64,000 nt of DNA from Fistulifera solaris (Eukaryota > Bacillariophyta > Bacillariophyceae > Naviculales > Stauroneidaceae), in assembly GCA_030295235.1 (NCBI GenBank), contig AP026172.1:186001-250000 (forward strand), in the 5' to 3' direction. The notes beneath the pieces are model-generated. The model did no database searches and was not told the DNA's origin. It worked only from the letters and a program-made list of their open reading frames with translations. Positions 46,193-56,111 of the stretch are shown piece after piece (the first letter of the stretch is position 1; each line of letters opens with the position of its first letter). A program made the translations under genes and the position numbers.

Positions 46193-47192
46193 CTACTTTT
46201 GACTCTCAGCGTATTTTCGATACTTGATAAAATCGGCCACAATCTCGTCCGAAGGAGCCTTACCCGTGTCGGTGTCGTCTGGTAAGTACGCTTCATAGCC
46301 GGGCATGAGAAATTGAGGTAAATCCGCTTCGGGAATGACGTGCACTTTACTGCGAAAATCGGCCGCCAACATGGGTTTCATGATATTCCAAATCTTATCA
46401 AACCAACCGGGTGGATTTACAATGAGAAAGAGACGAACACGAACGGGAACTCGTCCTTGTAGCATCATCATAAATTGATAACAATAATTGATGGAAAAGT
46501 TTTCCATCTTCCAATTATTCATGTAGGCCATGAAGCCAATTCCTATAATCAACAACCTTATTTGAGCAGAATCATCGTGACAGTCCCATTTTCCTTCCAC
46601 ACAAACCTACCTTCGGAACATGCCTTTTCCTTCTCTACCATAGTTTCCATGCAGTAGCCGAGATTATCAATAATGGTCTTTGTGGATGTATCCTTGGGAA
46701 AGTATCGGGCGGGATACATGAAAAACATATCGTGACCGTCTTTCGTCCGCAAGCCAGGCACCGGATAGAGTGTCTATCCGTGATCGTAATCACAGATTGA
46801 TTGAGACAAGAACTACGCGATTCGAACAAACGGAGAGAAACGACATGGATTACCTTGGTGGCGAGTTGTTTCTCGAGATCAGTCGCATTCAATTCGAGAT
46901 AACGTCGAGGAAAGTTCTTCATGACTTTAAAGGCCGATTTTTCGTTAAACTTTTCCTTCCCTGGACTGCAACGAGCAAATCGCAAATACATTTCATCCGA
47001 GAATGGCTCGTAGCTCTTTTCCCACTTCGTTTTGAGATTATCGAAACACTGCTTTTCTGTTTCCGTTAGTGCGGCAATTTGCTCGGCAATCGACCGCTCT
47101 CCCGTCGGAGCAAAACGCATCGGTCCGTCCCCTAATTCCTTGCGCGCGGCAACGAAGTCGATCTTCGTCTCATTCGTTACTTCAATTGTCAT
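46193..47192 (-). CDS. Sec14-like CRAL-TRIO lipid-transfer protein
   Basis: Exons 47192-46854, 46773-46611 and 46542-46193, with introns of 80 and 68 bp; 283 residues. The start MTIEVTNETK was chosen because upstream in-frame codons belong to the duplicated repeat. An N-terminal CRAL-TRIO-N-like helical region (YLRFARCSPGKEKFNEKSAF) precedes the lipid-binding domain: MFFMYPARYFPKDTST, FSINYCYQFMMMLQGRVPVR, LFLIVNPPGWFDKIWNIMKPML and KVHVIPEADLPQFLMPGYEA. It probably binds or transfers phosphoinositides or other lipids. The frame is intact throughout. Confidence 0.88.
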
Positions 47193-47356
47193 TCTATCGT
47201 TTACTGAACGAAAAAGAGATGAAAGTATAGAGGTAAGAGGCCTATTTGAGTTGAGTAACTTATAGGTGTATTTTTCGCGAGACTGCGGAGTATCTTCATG
47301 AGCGAAGGCAACAAAATTGCGCGCTTTACATTCTACTATGACACAAAGTCTAAGCC

Positions 47357-47657
47357 ACTCTTTTTCGCAGGAGTGGATTTCAGTCATGAGGCGCGAGGCA
47401 GATCTTTCCATCTTGTTTGCTTGACTTCTGAGTTACCGTTACCAGGTACTTGCAGCTTGCTTAAATGATAATCTTCTTTAGTTGACAATAATTTTCCTAA
47501 GGTTCCTTGACATATGCGACGCACCGATCGTTACTTTGCGTCAAAGTTTCTCCCAATCCGAGGTACTGTAGGCCATAGTGTAAGCGACCTTCTGTGTGAC
47601 TGGATAGCAGTCACGAGTCATGTGATTCGAGTCCAAGAGATCGTTTGCTGTGTTGCC
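47357..47657. repeat. 301-bp direct duplication, copy 1
   Basis: Begins ACTCTTTTTCGCAGGAGTGG and ends CTGTGTTGCC. It is identical to copy 2, 339 bp away, by eye. Inside it a GTGACTGGATAGCAGTCAC inverted repeat occurs near 47597. Confidence 0.85.
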
Positions 47658-47695
47658 TTTTTTGTTTGTTTGACTTATACCAGGTAGACTAAATA

Positions 47696-47996
47696 ACTCT
47701 TTTTCGCAGGAGTGGATTTCAGTCATGAGGCGCGAGGCAGATCTTTCCATCTTGTTTGCTTGACTTCTGAGTTACCGTTACCAGGTACTTGCAGCTTGCT
47801 TAAATGATAATCTTCTTTAGTTGACAATAATTTTCCTAAGGTTCCTTGACATATGCGACGCACCGATCGTTACTTTGCGTCAAAGTTTCTCCCAATCCGA
47901 GGTACTGTAGGCCATAGTGTAAGCGACCTTCTGTGTGACTGGATAGCAGTCACGAGTCATGTGATTCGAGTCCAAGAGATCGTTTGCTGTGTTGCC
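47696..47996. repeat. 301-bp direct duplication, copy 2
   Basis: Identical to 47357-47657; similarity continues for about 30 degenerate bases past the end (TTTGTTTGTTTGA... then a GGTAGACTA stretch), which hints that the original unit was about 339 bp. Confidence 0.85.
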
Positions 47997-48213
47997 ATTT
48001 TGTTTGTTTGATTTGCCAGGTACCTGGTAGACTAGATAATAATGATTAATTCTTCTTTTGCTTACAATGAATTGTACCAGATAGCCTTCCAAAATATTAG
48101 TTATTCAACCGCAGGATGGTTTCGTGACCAAGCAACGAGCTGCATAGACGTATTCTACTTGTATGCAATATTTCATGTTGACTGCGTGTTTATTTATTAT
48201 TCATGGCAACGAC

Positions 48214-49193
48214 TTACAAACGTCCGCCACTGCCTGCCACAAGGTTCTCTTCCTTCTTGGCTTCTACTGGCTTTCCGGTGTCAGCAACTTTTTCGTCCGC
48301 ACTGTGCCATTCCATGAGTTCGGTGACATCAAACTTGGGCTTCTTTAGCACCTTGACCTTACGAATGTAACAGTCCTTGACAGGGAAGATCGATGAGGCG
48401 TCCTTGGCGATATTGTCTCCAATGGGGGCCGTGATCAGTTCCTTCACAAGAGATTTCAAGTCACCCTTTGTTCCGAGTTCCGTCATAGTGGCGGTCATCT
48501 TGGCGCGGATGGCTCGTGCCTGAGCGGACTTGATGTAGCAAGTATTTTTGATCTGGTTCTCCTGGGGACGAGTGAAAGCAATGCAGAACATGCGGACGAC
48601 GTATCCGTCCGTTGTTCGAACATCCACAGATCCCTCAATGATGGACTGCTTCTTTCGAATCAAACTGCAAAGCTTATCGCGGGTCATGTCCATTCCGTGG
48701 AAGTTCAGCAGACAGTTGTATCCCTGAACATCCTCTACACACAAACGCACTTTTCTCCAAGCCAAAGCCTCATTCTTGTTCAAATCGGCCAAACTGACTT
48801 CAACAATACGTCCTTTCAAGTAATCCGAGGCAATCTTTGTACCTTGAGTTTTTGTGATAAGGGTGCGACCGCAGTCCTTGACCGCGAAAATGGAAGGAGC
48901 AACGAGCTTGTACCATTCCTTTTTCAAGAAAGGATCGACAGCCTTTTGCGGCTTCCCTTCTTGCTTTTCGTCAATCGCTTATTCTTTCCCTGTTCAATAT
49001 AAATGAAAAAAGAGAGAGAGGCATTAGACCGGTTCCATCGAAAGACAAAAAATGGATAATGAAGTGCAAAACGAAAGCAGTGGATAGCAAACTATGAAAC
49101 CACTCATAATGACTACATTGTGTTTCCTTTACTCCCGCTCGCCTTGTAATAGTTCTCTTCTCATACACACGAATGTTGACTTACGACTGCCAT
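48214..49193 (-). CDS. RPS3A: Ribosomal protein eS1 (RPS3a)
   Basis: Exon 1 is 9 bases (49193-49185, MAV), intron 49184-48990 (195 bp), exon 2 48989-48214; 261 residues, the family size. The sequence reads GKNKRLTKSKKGKPQKAVDPF, then YKLVAPSIFAVKDCGRTLIT and GRIVEVSLADLNKNEALAWRK, ending in a basic-acidic tail. It is a component of the 40S subunit. One G seems missing in the CCC run near 48955. It is divergent from the FCP gene with a shared 387-bp region. Confidence 0.95.
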
Positions 49194-49580
49194 GATGAAC
49201 AACTGTGTTTGTAACTCGGATGAATTTCACAAAACAATTGCCGAAAGGTGATGAAAGCTGAACAAGAACGCCAGGAACGCACGGGGCGGTCGATTTCCTT
49301 TTTAGTAAACCGAAAAGTGATTCTGCGTCTGGCCTTGTATACGGCAGCCAGACTAATTCGGGAATAAATATTGTTACGTGATTCCGCCAACACGTACGAC
49401 GGACAAAAGATCGCACCTCCCGTACTTGTTCAACTTGAGTATCTTACGTTATGCTGACGATTGGCTGTTTGGACTGCGAGGAAAAGATTTGCAAGTCAAC
49501 TTTGCAACCAGCAGCAAACGACCGGTCTCTCTCTCTCGTTGCGTGTTCAATCAAACCTGTGTTTACCTTTCTGAAAGACC
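49194..49580. promoter_or_regulatory. Divergent promoter region eS1 / FCP
   Basis: 387 bp separate the start codons of two genes expected to be highly expressed, a ribosomal protein and a light-harvesting protein. No TATA box or light-responsive element could be recognised with confidence, so the call rests on position. Confidence 0.45.
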
Positions 49581-50171
49581 ATGAAGTTCTATACTCTTCT
49601 CGCTCTTCTCGGCTCTGCCGCTGCTTTCGCTCCGGCTTCTCAAACAAAGTCATCCAGCACTGTCTTGTCGGCTTGGAAAGATGATGCCGTAGTCGGAAAG
49701 ACCGCCCCGGCGGGTTATTTTGACCCCTTGGGCTTGTCAAAGAACAAGAGCGACAAAACTATGGCTTACTACCGTGAAGCAGAATTGAAAAACGGTCGTG
49801 TTGCCATGGCGGCTTGCTTGGGCTGGTACATTACCGCCGGAGGAACTCACCCAGCCTTTGGTGGTTCTCTTTCCGATGATCCTTTGAAAGCTGCCGGTGA
49901 ACTTTCTTTCGTTGGATGGTTGCAATTCATTTTTGGATGCGGTGTCATTGAATTCTTGGGTGAGAAGATCAAGGAACGTCCAGGATATGTCCCCGGAGAT
50001 ATTCTTGGCGCCAGCTTCTGGGTTGACAACAGCGATGAGGGTTGGGTCATGTACCAAAACAAGGAGCTCAACAACGGTCGCCTTGCTATGCTTGCCTTTG
50101 TTGGTATCCTCACTCAGGATATCCTGTACGGAAACTATGGAGATATGATCTTCAAGCCTTTGGTGAAATAA
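49581..50171 (+). CDS. Fucoxanthin-chlorophyll a/c-binding protein
   Basis: 196 residues in one exon. The N-terminus is a signal peptide ending SAAAF-APAS, the classic FCP plastid-import site. Helix 1 has REAELKNGRVAMAACLGW and helix 3 has NKELNNGRLAMLAFVGI, the two chlorophyll-binding E-x-x-N/H-x-R motifs. Helix 2 is GWLQFIFGCGVIEFLGEKI. It harvests light in the thylakoid, passing energy mainly to the photosystems. It looks nearer to the Lhcf/Lhcr-type FCPs than to Lhcx. It is divergent from eS1. Confidence 0.95.
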   Translation: MKFYTLLALLGSAAAFAPASQTKSSSTVLSAWKDDAVVGKTAPAGYFDPLGLSKNKSDKTMAYYREAELKNGRVAMAACLGWYITAGGTHPAFGGSLSDDPLKAAGELSFVGWLQFIFGCGVIEFLGEKIKERPGYVPGDILGASFWVDNSDEGWVMYQNKELNNGRLAMLAFVGILTQDILYGNYGDMIFKPLVK

Positions 50172-50371
50172 ACTGATATTTACTTATGATCCTGTCGTGA
50201 TGGTAAATTGATTCTGTTTACTAGAAGGATATAATACACCTGCTCGCTGGAGCTAGGACCCTAAATACAAGCTGCGCTGTGTTGTGTAATACGCTAGAAT
50301 CTAGATGAAACAATTCTCGCACTTTGTAAACCGTGAGGGTGGGTACGACTTCCAGCAGAAACGCCTTCCGA

Positions 50372-51138
50372 TCATTGTATCTCAGCCGTTCCGCGTGTAG
50401 CATCTTGGAGTTCCTCCCGCAGTCGCACTTCATTTTCTTTTTCGCATGTGATGTCGATCGACAAGGTTCCGTCCACTCCATACTCGTCATTCGATGTTTG
50501 TCCTCCGCATTTGGCTGCCAATTCGTAGACAACTCCTACGAAGCTGGCTGGCACTTTGACATGCACTGTGATTTTGGGTGTGAGGACTAGGATGGGCGCT
50601 TCACGCAACGTTTGTCGCGCCGATGCTCCGTACGCTCGAATCAATCCACCGGCGCCGAGTTTGACACCACCAAAGTAGCGCACGACGATACAGATTGTAT
50701 CCGACAAGAATTCTCCCTGAATGGCACCCAGAATCGGTAGTCCGGCCGTGCCCGTCGGTTCACCGTCATCCGAACATCGCTCCGTCACAGGATCGGTACC
50801 TCCACGATAACCATAACACCAATGTCGTGCTTTGGGGTGTTCTTTTTGATGTGCTCTAAATATTTTTGTGCTTCTGCCCACGAGTCGACGTGACTCGCAT
50901 ACGCCAGAAACCGACTTTTCTTCATTTCGTATTCGGTTACACGTGATCCTGGTGCCAGAGTTCGTATCTCCTCCGTTTTGGACATAAAGAACCGCCGCTG
51001 TCGTCGTGCGAGGCTGCTATAACTCCTTGGACGACCGGTTGAGAAGGCGACAAGGATTGTCATTTGGGTGCTCCAGCATAACATTCCCCAAAGAGTGACG
51101 CCAGCGAATATGCGATTGTTATAAACGTTATAAATCAT
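50372..51138 (-). CDS. IMPACT/YigZ (UPF0029) family protein
   Basis: 255 residues. A hydrophobic, basic N-terminus (FAGVTLWGMLCWSTQMTILV, then a region with R and S) suggests an organelle presequence. The UPF0029 domain follows: SRVTEYEMKKSRFLAYASH, ARHWCYGYRGG, the signature DDGEPTGTAGLPILGAIQG and VVRYFGGVKLGAGGLIRAYG, then a ferredoxin-like C-terminal domain. Bacterial YigZ and yeast Yih1 relatives act in translation or GCN2 regulation; the function here is not known. One base appears missing near 50832 in a C4 run. It is divergent from presenilin across array B. Confidence 0.85.
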
Positions 51139-52496
51139 ACTATTCTTGTCATGGGTTCACGTAATCTTAAGTTTCGCGTCAGTCGAGTACTTGAAATCAG
51201 ATTTTTATTGTTGTTCAAATGATTATGTTGTTGTTGTCGTCGTCGTTCCAGAAATTCTGGAACGATTAGTTTGTGAACGTTCCAGAAATTCTGGAATAAG
51301 GTGTATGGGTCATACAGAAATTCTGCTGTAGATCCAGAAATTCAGGACCAGGTGTGTTTTGAATCATACAGAAATTCTGTTTTAGGTCCAGAAATTCTGG
51401 ACCAATTCTGGATTCTGGACCATCGGTGTTGGCGATCATAGAGAAAGTTTGTGGTCGTTCCAGAAATTCTGGACCATCGTTGTTTGCGATGATACAGAAA
51501 TTCTGTGGTATTCCCAGAAATTCTGGAGTAAGGTGAATGGGTCATACAGAGATTCTGGAATCGGATTTTGGGTCATAGAGAAATTTGGTGTAGGGTCTAG
51601 AAATTCTTGAATAAAGTGATACGGGTAGTACAAAAATTCTGTGTATCGTCCAGAAAATCTGCAATCGATGTTTTGGGGTTTTGGGTCGTACAAAAGATCT
51701 GTGGACGTTCCCAAAAATCTGGAATTTGATTTTGGGTCAACCTGAAGATCGGTGGACGTTCCAGAAATTCCGGAATTGATGTTTTTGGACGTACAGATGA
51801 TCTGTGTAATGTCCAGGAAATCTGGAATCGAATTTTGGGTCAAACGTAGATTCGAAGTTACGTCTAGAAAATCTGGAATCGGATTTTTGGTCATACAAAA
51901 GATCTGTGGACGTACCGGAAAATCTGGAATTTGATTTTGGGTCAAACTTAATAAAATTGGTGCACTGTCCAGAAATTCTGGAGTTGATGTTTTTGGTTAT
52001 ACAGAAATTCTGTGTATCGTCCTGAAAATCTGGAATCGGTTTTCGGGTCATGCAAAAGACCTGTGGGCGTCCCAGAAATTCTGGAATCGAATATTGGGTC
52101 ATACAAAAGATCTGTGTGCGTTCCAGAAATTCAGGAAACGTTGTTCGTCGGCTAAACAGGAAATTTCCAGAATTTCCGAAGAAGGTGTGTTTGATGCTAC
52201 AGAAAATCTGTGGATTAATCATCATTCGGGACGTTACCTGTTACTCAAATGTCTGAACAATCACAATCAGCATACTTATAATTATATTGTACTAATGAAA
52301 CGCATACCGGTACCGGTACACGGGTAAAGAAAACATCGCCAAAAGAAAAACACGACGAAAAACAACGCCACGCTTATTGTTCTCGCCATTGTGGCTGCAT
52401 TTACAGTATTTTATTTGCATTATTTGTTTCTCGTCGTTCTATCACTCAAAGTCATTCCTACAACCACGGCGACAACGCTTGTCACCCGCTTTTACA
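51139..52496. other. Divergent intergenic region containing array B
   Basis: Lies between the IMPACT/YigZ gene and presenilin. About 970 bases are the AGAAATTCT array (next entry); long minus-strand frames here (51436-51945, 51737-52225) are side effects of the array's near-multiple-of-three period. Confidence 0.5.
51242..52215. repeat. Array of palindromic 13-mers CCAGAAATTCTGG / ACAGAAATTCTGT (array B)
   Basis: Two perfect 6+1+6 palindromes alternate: CCAGAAATTCTGG (for example 51248-51260, 51282-51294) and ACAGAAATTCTG[T] (51314, 51367, 51493 and others). In the later part they form a degenerate unit of about 57 bp: the CC core, AATCGATTTTGGGTC, the AC core, then GTGGACGTT. About 25-30 cores are present. 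It shares its core with array A at 33.0-33.6 kb. Confidence 0.8.
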
Positions 52497-54636
52497 ATGA
52501 ATGAAGAAGGAGAAGCATCACCTTCGCCCGAGGCGACTACACGCACCACACCTCGCGATGCATTGTCTTCACCAAAAGAACAAGCCACTGTTGACGACTT
52601 TCTGTACGGCATCTCATCATTCGATGCGATAGTGAAACCTGTCTTTGTTACAATGATCTTGGCGGCTCTTTCTTCTGTGTACGTTAGTACCCCCGAGTCG
52701 AGACAAGAAGGCGAAGAATCACTCTCGAAGTCTTACACAGTCTTACAAGGATCCGAAGATGACACGGACGGCCAAAAGCTGGGACAGAGTCTCGTGAACG
52801 GTCTTGTCATTGTACTGGTCATTACTGTCATGACCTTTGTGATTGTACTGTTGTACAAATATCGATGCATGAAACTTTTGATCGGATACATGATTGTCGC
52901 CATTACGAGTTTACTCGGTTTCGTCAGCTCGGAAATGTTTACTATTGCCATTGAACGCTATTCACTGAAGATTGATCGCGCCTCGTACGCCATCACCATT
53001 TATAACTTTGCCTTGGTCGGAACAATATCACTCTTTTTTTGGTCGAGGTATACCGGCTTACATTTCACAATGCTACTTGATCGCCATTTCAGTCATTGTC
53101 GCTTGGCAATTGTCCCATTTTGATCCGTGGACTGGTAAGTTCGAGTTGATTATAAAACATCTTGTGTTTTATGCACACGATCGCACTCACTGATACATCT
53201 CCTCTGTTGGATCTCTGTTGGATATAGCCTGGGTACTCCTGATCTTATTAGCATTGTACGATCTGTTTGCTGTTTTGTCCCCATGTGGGCCATTGAAAGC
53301 GCTGGTGAATTTGATGAGTCAGTCCGATGCGCCACATTTACCTGGGTTACTATACGAAGCGAATTTAAAGGTGGGACAACAGCAGCAGCAACAACAGCAA
53401 ACACAAGCGCAAACGCAAACTCAACAACTCGCTCCAGTATCCGATCATATTGCGAAGTCGACGTCAACCAGAAATGAAAGTAATACGACAACAGATGACA
53501 AAGTTCAATATCCAACAATTCCCATTCAGAATATGTCAAACACACGCACCCATAACTTTGCAAGTACTACGATGACCAATGTTTCGTTTTCGAATGAAGA
53601 TGTCTCCGAGGAAAAGAAGTCAGAGGATGTGGTGGAGGATGGCAATGTCGAACACGGGAAACGTTTTTGTGGAACGATCCCTTTGGGATTGGCAATCCGC
53701 TGCCAAGTGCCACTTGCGAATGGACAAGTGAACACAGCGGATGCGTTCAACGCTGAGGAATTGCAACAACCCATAGAGGTGATTTTTTCAGAGAATGGAC
53801 CTTTCATAACCCTCCACGATCGACAGTCCGATGGGGAGCCGCTTCGATACAATGTACTTGATTCCGACAACAATTTGCTGAAAGTTGTGTTTGTTGATGA
53901 CCATGGGCGAGTCATGGAAGATCGACGTCACTTGCGGCAAACGGGGTCGATCCCATTGGCGATTGCGAAGCTCAACAAACTCCGTTTCGTACATGGACCT
54001 CAACCTAGCTGGATCCGACGAGCCGAACATCCTACCGACGACAATATCCCGGGCGACACTTGGACATCAGAGGAACTACAACGTGACGTTGAGGTCTTCT
54101 TCCCCAAAGGATGGCAAATCGTACGACACGTGGAGCAGCGAGAAAATGAGGCCACTCGGTATGCCGTAATTAAACCGGATGGCAGTATTAAACGGATTCT
54201 GTTCGTGAGCAACGAGGGGAAAGTATTCGAGGATCGAAGAGATAAGAATAAAAAAGACGACAGTGATCAGAAAGAAGGGAGAGGCTCGATTCGATTGGGT
54301 CTGGGTGACTTCATTTTTTATTCTATTCTTGTTTCCAAAGCAGCGCACTACAGCTTTACAACCTTTGCGGCTTGTGTACCAGCTATTCTCATTGGATTGG
54401 CGCTCACACTAGGCATTTTGGCTTATCATGGGCAAGCCTTACCAGCCTTACCTATTTCAATTTTCCTCGGTGTTACCTTCTACTTCATAACACGGTATTC
54501 CGTGCAACCCTGGTAAGTTCCTTGCAGATGTTGATCATGTCTTGTCATCCAGTCTTATAGTTTCTCATATTGCTGGTTTTTATCCGTTGATGTCCATAGG
54601 GTCGAAGATGTCTTCATTCAGGCCTTGTATGTCTGA
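52497..54636 (+). CDS. Presenilin (gamma-secretase catalytic subunit)
   Basis: Exons 52497-53134, 53228-54512 and 54600-54636, with introns of 93 and 87 bp; about 652 residues. The start is ATG 52497; the frame is open further upstream only from a non-ATG codon. Catalytic aspartates are seen in [11 protein letters not shown] (codon 53260-53262) and [10 protein letters not shown] (codon 54307-54309), and the PALP motif in [13 protein letters not shown] (54442-54453). Membrane helices include [20 protein letters not shown] and [14 protein letters not shown]. Between the two aspartates is a long cytosolic loop with a poly-Q tract and two similar modules of 90-100 residues (53671-53940 and 53944-54246). 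One T is extra in the T7 run 53034-53040. It is an intramembrane aspartyl protease of the secretory pathway. Confidence 0.92.
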
Positions 54637-55117
54637 CAGCATCCGTCGTTGCTTACATTTAAGAAACCCTAGATGAAACATAGAGTGCCCCGAGATACCT
54701 CAACTCTTTAAAAAATATGATTGAGCTGAAAAACACGACGGACAATGACGTGACGCTTTGCTAATTGTTAGGCTGATAGAAATGCTTTCGGGGCAGGTGT
54801 AACTCGTAAAATCAAATGCAACTTGGTGAAAGCTGAGAAGCAAGTTAGCACCAACAATAACCTAATCAACGGTATAACGATCCGAAGTAGTAGGCGAGTA
54901 ATCCGTGCAAAAAATAGCCTATTTAGGTTTTGGCTTGGTCGTTTTTAGGTGACACTTTTCAATGTAGCTCATGACTGAATTTTAGTCGTGGACAATAGTT
55001 GCATACACTTTGGACCATAGTAATTTTGCAATGCGACCCGAGACCGCAGACGATGATGATGATTGTTTTCTGATTGTTTTCACAACATGCGATGATGGTA
55101 TGAACAATGCCATTGTC
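54637..55117. other. Intergenic spacer
   Basis: Lies between presenilin and the SIRT6-like gene, both on the plus strand. It holds dispersed-element copy 3 (54967-55020). No other gene is recognised. Confidence 0.4.
54967..55020 (+). repeat. Dispersed CATGACTG element, copy 3
   Basis: CATGACTGAATTTTAGTCGT is followed about 20 bases later by ACACTTTGGACCATAG. It lies about 100 bp upstream of the SIRT6-like start codon. Confidence 0.5.
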
Positions 55118-56068
55118 ATGTCAGAAGGGTATGCGTCTCGATTAAAAGATTATCCCAACAAGGGGGAAGTGCGGGCTCCCGGAAATGCTCGATACCCGTC
55201 GGAGCTTGACGCAAAGGTGAAAAAACTCGCCCAACTCATCGAAGCTTCGAAGCGCGTAGTCGTCTTAACTGGAGCCGGAATCAGCACCAGCTGTGGTATT
55301 CCTGATTTTCGTGGTCCCAATGGAATATGGACGATCGAACAGAAAGAACAAAAGACGGCAAAGAGAAGAAAAATGACAAAAGACAAAGTAGTATCCACCG
55401 CTTCGTCGTCGTCAACGAGCCAGGAGTCCATGAAACGGCCGAGGCAGCCAGTGTTAATGGACTTTTCTCAGGCTAAGCCGTCTCGTACACACAAAATCAT
55501 CACAAAACTAGTAAACACGGGTCATATCCACTTTTGCATCACACAAAATGTCGATGGGTTGCATCGAAGATCTGGTCTGAGCAGAGGAAAGCATGCCGTG
55601 TTGCACGGATGTGTCTTTACAGAAAAGTGCGAAGATTGTGGAGCCGAGCATTTTCGTGACAGTGATGTCGGTGGGATGAGTTTCCAAAAGACAGGAAGAC
55701 AATGCGACAACTGTGGGGGCGATTTACGAGATACGCTTTTGGATTGGGAGGATCCGCTTCCGGAGGATGACTTTGCGAAGGCTACGGAAGAATGTGAAAC
55801 CGCTGATCTTGTAATATGTTTGGGAACGTCATTGCGGATTGAACCTGCTGGAAGTCTTCCTACTTATGCAAGGAAATTTGTGATTATAAACATGCAAGAA
55901 ACCCCGTACGATTCTCAGGCGGATCTTGTCATTCGGGGCCGCGTTGATGATGTCATGGATGAAGTCATGAAGTTGCTAGGTTTTGGGAATTGGGAAGAGT
56001 TTGATGTACCGCCACCCATTGAGCGCATCTTTCTTCTTTCAAAGGGTGATACCAAGAGTCCTGAATGA
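55118..56068 (+). CDS. SIRT6/7-like (class IV) sirtuin
   Basis: 316 residues from ATG 55118, chosen because MSEGYASRLKDYPNKG aligns with the start of SIRT6-type proteins; an open frame extends upstream through repeat sequence. NAD site VVLTGAGISTSCGIPDFRGPNGIW, ITQNVDGLHRRSG, catalytic histidine in VLHGCVF, zinc cysteines CEDCG and CDNCG, then ICLGTSLRIEPAG. A basic insertion (KTAKRRKMTKDK) and a serine tract of about 60 residues lie after the first motif. It deacylates chromatin proteins in related organisms. It is intact, and convergent with COG8, the stops being 43 bp apart. Confidence 0.92.
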   Translation: MSEGYASRLKDYPNKGEVRAPGNARYPSELDAKVKKLAQLIEASKRVVVLTGAGISTSCGIPDFRGPNGIWTIEQKEQKTAKRRKMTKDKVVSTASSSSTSQESMKRPRQPVLMDFSQAKPSRTHKIITKLVNTGHIHFCITQNVDGLHRRSGLSRGKHAVLHGCVFTEKCEDCGAEHFRDSDVGGMSFQKTGRQCDNCGGDLRDTLLDWEDPLPEDDFAKATEECETADLVICLGTSLRIEPAGSLPTYARKFVIINMQETPYDSQADLVIRGRVDDVMDEVMKLLGFGNWEEFDVPPPIERIFLLSKGDTKSPE

Positions 56069-56111
56069 AGTTGCGAAAGTCATTTGATAAAAGTAAATAA
56101 ATAACGTTTAC

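Larger units (their letters stand above)
47193..48213. other. Intergenic region containing a 301-bp exact duplication
   Basis: Lies between the Sec14-like and eS1 genes. Most of it is the two repeat copies (47357-47657 and 47696-47996). The open frames here (MERSASRLMTEIHSCEKE in both copies) are produced by the repeat and do not look like genes. Confidence 0.5.

Noticed and set aside
47620-47640. tRNA B-box-like GATTCGAGTCC in the duplicated repeat
   Set aside because: No A box or cloverleaf can be drawn around it, and it is part of the duplicated element.
51242-52215. Heat-shock-element array
   Set aside because: The core is GAA-n-TTC with a one-base gap; heat-shock elements need two bases between GAA and TTC.
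51436-52225. Two long minus-strand open frames with a 19-residue peptide repeat in array B
   Set aside because: The period of about 57 bp keeps one frame open by arithmetic; peptides are degenerate, lack an expected start context, and the palindrome cores explain the pattern better.
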